DNA of 7,864 nucleotides, taken from positions 1 to 7,864 of the forward strand of contig CAJQGO010000212.1 of NCBI GenBank assembly GCA_905477565.1, read 5' to 3'. Position numbers and translations under genes: made by a program. The DNA comes from an uncultured Planctomycetota bacterium (GTDB taxonomy: Bacteria; Planctomycetota; Planctomycetia; Pirellulales; UBA1268). The notes under the pieces are model-generated. The model was not told the origin of the DNA. It searched no databases and was given only the letters and a program-made list of their open reading frames with translations. Positions within the stretch are counted from its first letter, which is position 1, and every line of letters begins with the position of its first letter. Below are positions 1 to 6,400 of this stretch, in pieces.

Positions 1-1014
1 CTGACAGATGCCGCCATCGATTTCATTGAGCGAAATAAAGACAAGCCGTTCTTCGTGCACCTTGAACACTTTTCTGTTCACGATCCGATTCAAGGCCGCA
101 AGGACTTGGTTCGAAAGTATGAAAAGAAACTCGCCGCTATGCCCCGTCAAGAAGGCCCGGACTTCATCCTCGAACCGAATCCGGATGGACCTGCGATTAC
201 AGAAGATGAGTTACGTGATCTTGAAGAAGATGACACCAGTGAAACACACCAGGGTGATCGAGTCTGGTGGGTGAAGCAGAAGCAGGACAACATCGAGTTT
301 GCTGGAATGGTCGAGGCAACAGACCAGAGCCTTGGTCGAATTCGGGCAAAGCTCAAAGAACTCGGACTGGAAAAGAACACCATTATCATCTTCACATCTG
401 ATAACGGTGGTATGGCCGCTTCAAACCAGTACCGCGGGATCAGTCAGCCTCGCGAGGGTTTGGATAAATACTTCGCAAGCTCTAATCTGCCACTTCGCGG
501 TGCGAAAGGTTGGAACTACGAAGGTGGAATTCGCGTGCCGTTAATTGTGTATTGGCCTGGGAAGACTCAGCCTGATTCAACTTCACATGCGATCGTGACA
601 GGAACGGATTACTACCCAACCCTGCTCGACATGTTGAACATCCCGGCGTTACCTGATCAACATCGGGATGGAAAAAGTTTTGTCCCTGCGTTGAAAGCTG
701 AAGACTACGATCGAGGGGCCGTCTACTGGCACTTTCCCCATTACAGCAATCATGGTTTTCAAAGTCCTAATGGTGCTATTCGTTTTGGTCGGTATAAGTT
801 GATTGAGTATTACGAGAATGGGACTGTTCAACTCTTCGATCTCGAAAATGATATCGGTGAGCAGAATGATCTTTCAGACTCACACCTCGCTGTCACTAAA
901 AAGCTGAAAAAGATGCTTCACGATTGGCGAGATCAGGTCGACGCAAAGATGCCTTATCCTAAAACCGCAACTTCAAAGCCCGCACCGGGAGCGCGTGTTG
1001 CCAAGCCAAAATAA
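1..1014 (+). CDS. Sulfatase (arylsulfatase/alkaline phosphatase-like superfamily), 5' truncated
   Basis: This is the C-terminal 337 codons of a type I sulfatase, a hydrolase that removes sulfate esters, in planctomycetes usually from sulfated polysaccharides outside the cytoplasm. The frame is open from base 1 with no start, so the gene begins upstream. The visible part opens with the typical stretch LTDAAIDFIERNKDKPFF, followed by SVHDPI, whose His27 matches the conserved active-site His. Next come FTSDNGG, with metal-binding Asp134-Asn135, then the AKGWNYEGGIRVP block with conserved Lys169 and Glu174, and the C-terminal subdomain (HFPHYSNHG, FGRYKLIEYY, LFDLENDIGEQNDLS). The formylglycine motif CxPSR and any signal peptide should lie upstream and cannot be checked. 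Residues about 45-95 form an acidic insert that seems longer than usual. The lysine- and proline-rich tail looks non-catalytic. Family assignment is firm; the substrate is not known from the sequence. Confidence 0.95.
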   Translation: MTDAAIDFIERNKDKPFFVHLEHFSVHDPIQGRKDLVRKYEKKLAAMPRQEGPDFILEPNPDGPAITEDELRDLEEDDTSETHQGDRVWWVKQKQDNIEFAGMVEATDQSLGRIRAKLKELGLEKNTIIIFTSDNGGMAASNQYRGISQPREGLDKYFASSNLPLRGAKGWNYEGGIRVPLIVYWPGKTQPDSTSHAIVTGTDYYPTLLDMLNIPALPDQHRDGKSFVPALKAEDYDRGAVYWHFPHYSNHGFQSPNGAIRFGRYKLIEYYENGTVQLFDLENDIGEQNDLSDSHLAVTKKLKKMLHDWRDQVDAKMPYPKTATSKPAPGARVAKPK

Positions 1015-1166
1015 GAAACGTGGAGATAAGGACATTCACTACCGTGACCAGGAGGGAGCAAGAACTACCCGACGACTGCCCGTGATCGACATTCAGTAGT
1101 ACTCGCAGCGGGTGCCCATTAAAACTAGTGACAGTACGTTGTTGACGTGAAACCAGGAATTCTTTG
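1015..1166. other. Spacer between sulfatase and sigma-factor gene
   Basis: This 152-base gap separates the sulfatase from the sigma-factor operon. I see no strong stem-loop followed by a T-run, so no intrinsic terminator can be called for the sulfatase. TTGACG at 1142-1147 and TGAAACC at 1148-1154 look like -35 elements, but a matching -10 would fall at or inside the next start codon. A promoter for the sigma factor probably lies here or upstream but cannot be placed. No small gene is supported. Confidence 0.5.
1155..1158 (+). promoter_or_regulatory. Ribosome binding site (AGGA) deciding the sigma-factor start
   Basis: AGGA ends 8 bases before the ATG at 1167, a normal spacing. The adjoining TTG at 1164 would sit only 5 bases away and is a weaker start codon, so ATG at 1167 is preferred. 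Confidence 0.6.
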
Positions 1167-1700
1167 ATGGAATATGCAAAGCCCGAGAACGCCGAGGAAA
1201 AGTTCGTACAGATGTTTGCCGGACACGAGCGCGAACTGCGCGGGTTCGTTCGGTCGATGGGGCTGGATTGGAACGCGGTCGATGATGTGATGCAGATGGT
1301 CAGTCTGGTGATGTGGCGGAAGTGGCATGAATTCGATGTTGGCTCGGATTTCATGCTGTGGGCTCGAGTGATCACGCGATTTGAGGTACTCAAGTTCCGG
1401 CGTAAGGTGGCGCGGGACCGGCATGTTTTCCGTGAAAACGTCATGGAGTTGCTGGCGGGGGCCGCGGAAGAGTTAGACGGCAGCGGTCGAAGCGAGGACT
1501 ACCGGAATGCGTTGCAGGAATGCATAAAGGCACTTCCGGAGAGGTCAGGGCGCCTGATCCAAGCAGCATACGCCGGTGATCGGACGATTCGTGAAGTGGC
1601 CGACGAGGTCGGTCAATCTGCGACTGCGTTTTATAAGACGCTCAATCGGATACGTGAGAAGCTCCGCCAGTGTGTTCAGCAGCGTCTGGATGCAACGTAG
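1167..1700 (+). CDS. ECF-type RNA polymerase sigma factor (Rhodopirellula/Verrucomicrobium family)
   Basis: This 177-residue protein has the two-domain build and length of an extracytoplasmic-function sigma factor, which directs RNA polymerase to a small set of promoters. The sigma-2 domain spans about residues 12-81. It contains the core-binding helix DDVMQMVSLVMWRKWHEFD (39-57) and a -10-recognition helix, FMLWARVITRFEVLKFRRK (62-80). A variable linker covers about 85-113. The sigma-4 domain spans about 115-172 and begins with LPERSGRLIQ. Its helix-turn-helix, around TIREVADEVGQSATAFYKTL, reads the -35 element. The sequence resembles the subgroup abundant in Rhodopirellula and Verrucomicrobium, whose members commonly sit before FecR/LamG membrane proteins and DUF1549/DUF1553 genes, as here. 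The start is ATG 1167 rather than TTG 1164. The stop is followed almost at once by a strong inverted repeat. The target promoters are unknown; autoregulation of this operon is plausible but not shown. Confidence 0.93.
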   Translation: MEYAKPENAEEKFVQMFAGHERELRGFVRSMGLDWNAVDDVMQMVSLVMWRKWHEFDVGSDFMLWARVITRFEVLKFRRKVARDRHVFRENVMELLAGAAEELDGSGRSEDYRNALQECIKALPERSGRLIQAAYAGDRTIREVADEVGQSATAFYKTLNRIREKLRQCVQQRLDAT

Positions 1701-1702
1701 CG

Positions 1703-1733
1703 GCAGAAATTTCAAAGATTTTGAAATTTCTGC
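1703..1733. promoter_or_regulatory. Perfect 14-bp inverted repeat (hairpin or operator) between sigma factor and its membrane partner
   Basis: GCAGAAATTTCAAA at 1703-1716 is matched exactly by its reverse complement at 1720-1733, with a 3-base loop GAT. Each arm contains the self-complementary octamer GAAATTTC (1706-1713 and 1723-1730), so the element is also two palindromes 17 bases apart. It starts 2 bases after the sigma-factor stop and ends 19 bases before the ribosome binding site of the next gene. No T-run follows (the next bases are GCGGGCAATC), so it is not a classical intrinsic terminator. It could be an mRNA hairpin setting the ratio of the two proteins, an attenuator, or a protein-binding operator. 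The repeat is seen directly; its role is inferred. Confidence 0.85.
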
Positions 1734-1752
1734 GGGCAATCTCTCGGCGGCC

Positions 1753-1757
1753 GGGAG
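1753..1757 (+). promoter_or_regulatory. Ribosome binding site (GGGAG) for the FecR-LamG gene
   Basis: GGGAG lies 9 bases before ATG 1767, supporting that start. It sits outside the hairpin at 1703-1733, so the hairpin does not directly hide it. Confidence 0.6.
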
Positions 1758-1766
1758 TCTGTTTGT

Positions 1767-3419
1767 ATGGATAATCATTACCTGAACGAACTCACGCTGG
1801 CCCACCTCGACGGATGCATCTCGGACAGCGAATTCGCTGAGTTGCAGCAATTGCTGGAGTCAGATGCCGCCGCGCGTTCGCGATACGTAGAGCTGGCCTG
1901 GCTTGATGCAGAACTGCGGGAATCCGACGGTGCTGTTGACGAACCTCCGGATGAACGAATGTCGCAGCTATCAAACTGGTCTCGCATGCCACGGGTCGCT
2001 CAGGCGATGGTCATTGCTGCCGCTGTTCTGGTTCTAATAATACCGGCATGGATGCTGGTTGGGCCGGACAGGCCGGTTGGCAATCAGGTTGCTGACACGA
2101 CGGATTCACCTCCGTCAAAGCCTGTGCGTAGTATCGCAGTAATATCCGCCGAAGCGGATGCCGTGTGGAAAACAAGTCGTGGCAAACGAATTGGCAGAGG
2201 CACCGCACTTGAGCCCGGCACGCTGACTCTGGTGGAAGGACTGGCTCAGGTTGACTTCTTTAGCGGCGCTTCCATTACGCTGTCCGGGCCGGCCGAGATT
2301 GAATTGAGGAGCAGAAAGCTGGCTGTTCTGCATCGAGGTCGTGTGCGAGCGGATGTCCCGCCTGCGGCTCGTGGCTTTGAGATTCAAACAGCGGATGTGC
2401 GACTCGAAGACCTTGGCACAAGCTTCGGGATCGATGCGGGCGACAACGGCAAGTCGAGTGTCACTGTGTTCGACGGTGAAGTACGGGCAATTGATCACCG
2501 GGGTGAAGAGCTATCCCTTCTTGAAGGTGACACTGCACACCTCGCGGGAGGAAACGCGTCGAAGTCTCCATCGGATAACCTCGGGACATTCCCTGATATT
2601 TCAGCAATTATCGAAAGGTCGGACGGCCTCGGCAAGTCGCGCTACGCCCAATGGAAATCGGCTGCAATCGAAAGACGGAAAGATCCACGGCTGATCGCTT
2701 ACTATGACTTTGAAGGATTAGACGATACGTCACGTCGGTTGCCGAATCGAGCGGCCGTTGGAAAAGGTAGCGAACTGGATGGCGGCATTGTTGGTGCTCG
2801 TGTGTCCGGTGGTCGATGGTCCGAAAAACCGGCTCTTGATTTCCGTGGCGAAGGCGACCGCGTGCGGTTCAACATTCCGGGCGAATTCGATGCGATGACT
2901 CTTTATGCATGGGTTCGCATCGATGCCTTGGACAGAGGCCTGAATTCACTGTTTCTAACCGACCATTACGATGCTGGCGAAATTCACTGGCAACTGTCGG
3001 TTCGAGGAGCGTTGCATTTTTCGACAAGCCCTGTTGGTGTCCCGCCGGCTCCAGCAGGTCTGGAAGTCGCAACGAATGAACAGATTCAAGCTGAGAACCG
3101 CAGGTTTTTTTCCAATGAATTCTGGAATGCGAGCCAAAGCGGCAATTGGTTCCTTCTGGCAACAACGGTGGATTGTGCAAAGCAGCCGAGTGTCATTCAC
3201 TACATAAACGGCCAATCCGTTGGGTTCAGCGGTGGTCGTAATATGGACCGTTCAATTCCAGAACTACGAATTGGGCGTGCTGATCTCGGCAATTGGACGG
3301 ACCCGATCTGGGCCAAGGACATTCGTTCCTTGAATGGTCGAATCGATGAATTCGCTATCTATTCCGCGGCACTCACTCCGGACGAGATTCTGACGATCTA
3401 CGAGGAGGGCCAGCCATGA
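1767..3419 (+). CDS. FecR-like membrane protein with C-terminal LamG domain, probable anti-sigma/sensor protein
   Basis: This 550-residue protein probably controls the sigma factor encoded just upstream. Residues 1-52 form a helical cytoplasmic segment (LTLAHLDGCISDSEFAELQQ, then LESDAAARSRYVEL) resembling the N-terminal part of planctomycete FecR/anti-sigma proteins. There is no HxxxCxxC zinc anti-sigma motif. A single membrane helix lies at about 77-98 (AQAMVIAAAVLVLIIPAWML). Residues about 122-262 are a FecR-like beta-rich domain (GTALEPGTLTL, FFSGASITLSGPAEIEL, FEIQTADVRLEDLGTSFGI, VTVFDGEVRA, LLEGDTAHL). Residues about 308-545 form a laminin-G/concanavalin A-like domain, starting LIAYYDFEG and ending with LNGRIDEFAIYSAALTPDEI, a fold often used to bind glycans. 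By analogy with FecR, the extracytoplasmic part would sense a ligand and the N-terminus would hold or activate the sigma factor. The stop overlaps the next start by 4 bases, implying coupled translation. Domain calls are firm; the anti-sigma role and ligand are inferred. Confidence 0.88.
   Translation: MDNHYLNELTLAHLDGCISDSEFAELQQLLESDAAARSRYVELAWLDAELRESDGAVDEPPDERMSQLSNWSRMPRVAQAMVIAAAVLVLIIPAWMLVGPDRPVGNQVADTTDSPPSKPVRSIAVISAEADAVWKTSRGKRIGRGTALEPGTLTLVEGLAQVDFFSGASITLSGPAEIELRSRKLAVLHRGRVRADVPPAARGFEIQTADVRLEDLGTSFGIDAGDNGKSSVTVFDGEVRAIDHRGEELSLLEGDTAHLAGGNASKSPSDNLGTFPDISAIIERSDGLGKSRYAQWKSAAIERRKDPRLIAYYDFEGLDDTSRRLPNRAAVGKGSELDGGIVGARVSGGRWSEKPALDFRGEGDRVRFNIPGEFDAMTLYAWVRIDALDRGLNSLFLTDHYDAGEIHWQLSVRGALHFSTSPVGVPPAPAGLEVATNEQIQAENRRFFSNEFWNASQSGNWFLLATTVDCAKQPSVIHYINGQSVGFSGGRNMDRSIPELRIGRADLGNWTDPIWAKDIRSLNGRIDEFAIYSAALTPDEILTIYEEGQP
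3402..3408 (+). promoter_or_regulatory. Strong ribosome binding site (GAGGAGG) inside the preceding gene
   Basis: GAGGAGG lies within the last codons of the FecR-LamG gene and ends 7 bases before ATG 3416. With the ATGA overlap at 3416-3419 it fixes the start of the large gene and points to translational coupling. Confidence 0.75.
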
Positions 3420-6400
3420 ATACGAATTCATATTTCACCCGGAACGATGACACGTGGGGCATCACTCCGTCGACCGTACTGGCTCTCACGCTTTCCCTTG
3501 TCCTTGGCACGAAAAGTCTGCTTGCACAGTCACCTATTTCCAGCAGTAACAGATTGCCGATCGAAGTGATTAGCGGGGAATCTCCGTTCGCAGAAAACTC
3601 GCAATGGCAACAACTCAGCGGTGGACACGCTGGCTGCGAAGGAGCGCAATGGGAGATCCGAAATGACATGCTGACGCTGATGTACGCCGCCCACCACGAT
3701 CAGCTGGCGTACCGCTGGACTGAAGCGAACGGACTGACGGTCTGGCGAGATGACTCTCCAGAAGCGACATCATTCAGGCCAGACGGCAAAGGCGGTTACT
3801 ACGTTGTCGAACAAACGACGCGACAACTCGCCCGCTGGGATGCCGATGGAAAACGTGTTGCAATTCTTGCGGATCGATTCAATGGCAAACGCCTCAATCG
3901 CCCTAATGATTGTGTTGTTCATTCAGATGGCAGTGTCTGGTTTACGGACCCGAATTACCTCTTCAGATCACGGCCCGAAGAACAGCAGGAACTCGATGGT
4001 CAGTTTGTCTTTCGATTCGATCCCAAAGATAGTTCTCTTCGCAAAGTCGTTACTGGCTTAAGGCTGCCCAACGGGATCGCATTGTCGCCAGACGGAAAAT
4101 GGCTGTTCGTGACTGACAGCGCAAGTAACAACCTTTATCGGTGGCCGACTGAGAGCAACAAAGCATTAGGCCAGAGAAAAGTCTTTGCGACGTTCACGGG
4201 GATGGGAAACGATGGGATCGCGTTTGATCCAAAAGGACGGCTTTGGTGCTGTACGAAAGGTGGCGTTGTCATCTTGAGTCCTTCTGCCGAGACGCTTGCT
4301 CTCATCAAAATGCCCAACAAGCCGACGTCGATTGCATTTGCGCCTGCACCATCGCGCATGGTTTGTGTAACAACACGTGATGCGTGCTATATCACTGAAC
4401 TGTCTGCGACCAAATCTTCGTTGCCAGCATCGGCAGGCATGGCTTTCACCGAAAGAAACGAGACGTCTGAGCAGTTATTCGTGCGACGCATCGTACCGCT
4501 TCTGCGTGAGAAATGTCTTGCCTGTCACGGCGATGATGTGGAGGCAAGAGAAGGTGGTCTTGATCTTCGTTCGTTGCAGGCGGTTGCTAGGGGTGGTGAT
4601 AGCGAAGAACCAGGCGTTGTTCCAATGCATCCTGATCGCAGTTCAGTTTACCTGGCAATCACTCGTAACGACGACGCGTTTTCTGCAATGCCACCGAAAG
4701 AGTCAGAGAGTCTCACGAGTGAAGAAATTGACTGGTTACACGATTGGATTGTCAGTGGTGCTGAATGGCCATCGGAAAAAGATCAGGCGGCACTTCGTGC
4801 CAAACACGAAGCTGAATGGGCACAAGAAGATGGAGTTCGTGTCCGAACGTCGGGAGGACTCTCGGATAGTTGGACGAATCGAAACTATGATCCCGAAGGC
4901 CTTTGGGCGTATCAGCCACTTCGGGAAGCTGCTGTTCCTGATACCCATGAGAGTCCGATTGATGGTTTTCTTCAGGCGGCACTTCCGAAGGGTCTTCAAG
5001 TTGCGCCGCCTGCTTCTCGTCGTGATCTAATCCGTCGAGCAACCTTTGATCTCACCGGTTTGCCGCCGACACCAGATGAAGTGAACGGCTTCCTCGATGA
5101 TACGCGTGAGGACAAAGAGGCATTTCAAGATGTTGTGGAGCGGTTGCTTGCTTCGCCACATTATGGTGAGCGTATGGCACAGCACTGGCTGGATGTCGTT
5201 CGCTATGCCGATTCCTCTGGGTTTGCAAATGATTTTGAACGCGGGAATGCATGGCGATATCGTGATTATGTCATCCGAGCCTTTCAAGACGACAAACCGT
5301 ATGACCGATTCGTGAGAGAGCAGATAGCTGGTGATGAGATTTCGCCAGAAGACCCAGAGCATCTTGTTGCTGTTGGTTTTCTTCGGCAAGGGCCGTGGGA
5401 ACTGACGAGTATGGAAGTTCCTCGGGTTGCCCGTCAGCGATTTCTCGATGATGTCACCAATAGTGTTGGTGAGACATTTCTTGCGCATTCTCTGCAGTGC
5501 GCGAAGTGTCATGATCATAAATTTGATCCAGTTCCCACACGTGATTACTACAGCATTCAGGCAATATTCAATACAACACAACTTGCTGAACGACAGGCAG
5601 ATTTTCTGTCTCTTGAAAATCGAGATGGTTTTGAAGAGGAACGGTTTCTGGAAAAAATGGAGCAAGGGTACCGTGAGTCGCTGGCAGAATTGGAGGCTGT
5701 ACTCCAGCACAATGCGATTGAGTGGTTCGATACTGAATTGGAAAAGGCCGACCCTGATCGAGAACAGGTGATTCGTGATTCTAAATTAAAGTGGATGAAG
5801 GCGGTCTCAAAAGCAAAAAAGAATAAGAAGAATATTGCATTTCAAAAAATACGAAGTGGGTTGATGCAGCAGGGGATTGCGCAAAGTGATCTTCCTCCTG
5901 TTCGTGTTGGCTTTACACCTCGACAAAATGGCATGCAGCGTGTTGCCACGAAGGGTCTTCAGCGATTGAAATGGGAGTTGGATCGATACAAACCCTTCGC
6001 TCTTTCGGTCTACAGCGGTCCAACGCCAACATACATAAAAGTGTTGGCACCACTTCGTATCCCGGAAGATACAGCAAAAGCCACATTTGAAGAGATGTAT
6101 ATTCGAACCGGTGGTGACCCTTTTGCAGAGGGTGATCGTGTGAAGCCGGGAGTCCTCAGCGTGCTCGAGGACCAGGTCGCAGTTGCCATCCCTGAAACAC
6201 CAGAAGGCCGCAGGAAAGCCTTTGCTGAATGGGTGACTGATCCGAATAATCCGCTCGTGTCGCGAGTCATGGTCAACCGTATCTGGCAATGGCATTTTGG
6301 AAAGCCAATCGCCGGGAACCCAAATAACTTTGGTTCAACAGGCGGCTTGCCAACACACCCTAAGCTGCTCGATTACCTCGCGACAACGTTCATGGAAAAC

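Noticed and set aside
1079..1112. Possible weak stem CCCG...CGGG and GTACT...AGTAC pairings in the spacer before the sigma factor.
   Set aside because: Stems of 4-5 bp with long loops and no T-run are expected by chance.
1142..1154. TTGACG and TGAAACC as -35 elements for a sigma-70 or ECF promoter.
   Set aside because: They are 12-25 bases from the start codon, so a -10 at normal spacing would fall at or inside the coding region. No convincing -10 is present.
959..1444. Open frame of 161 codons on the minus strand over the sulfatase end and sigma-factor gene.
   Set aside because: It is antisense to a clearly recognised sigma factor, has no recognisable domain and looks like a shadow frame.
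1703..1733. Calling the inverted repeat an intrinsic terminator.
   Set aside because: No T-run follows on the + strand, and the genes downstream lack another obvious promoter and appear to belong to the same operon.
4377..5030. Open frame of 217 codons on the + strand in another frame within the PSCyt1 region.
   Set aside because: The translation is arginine-rich and low in recognisable motifs, while the overlapping frame carries the conserved CxxCH and MPP motifs.
5027..5710. Open frame of 227 codons on the minus strand inside the large gene.
   Set aside because: It lies opposite the conserved DUF1549 region, shows no family motif and no convincing ribosome binding site.
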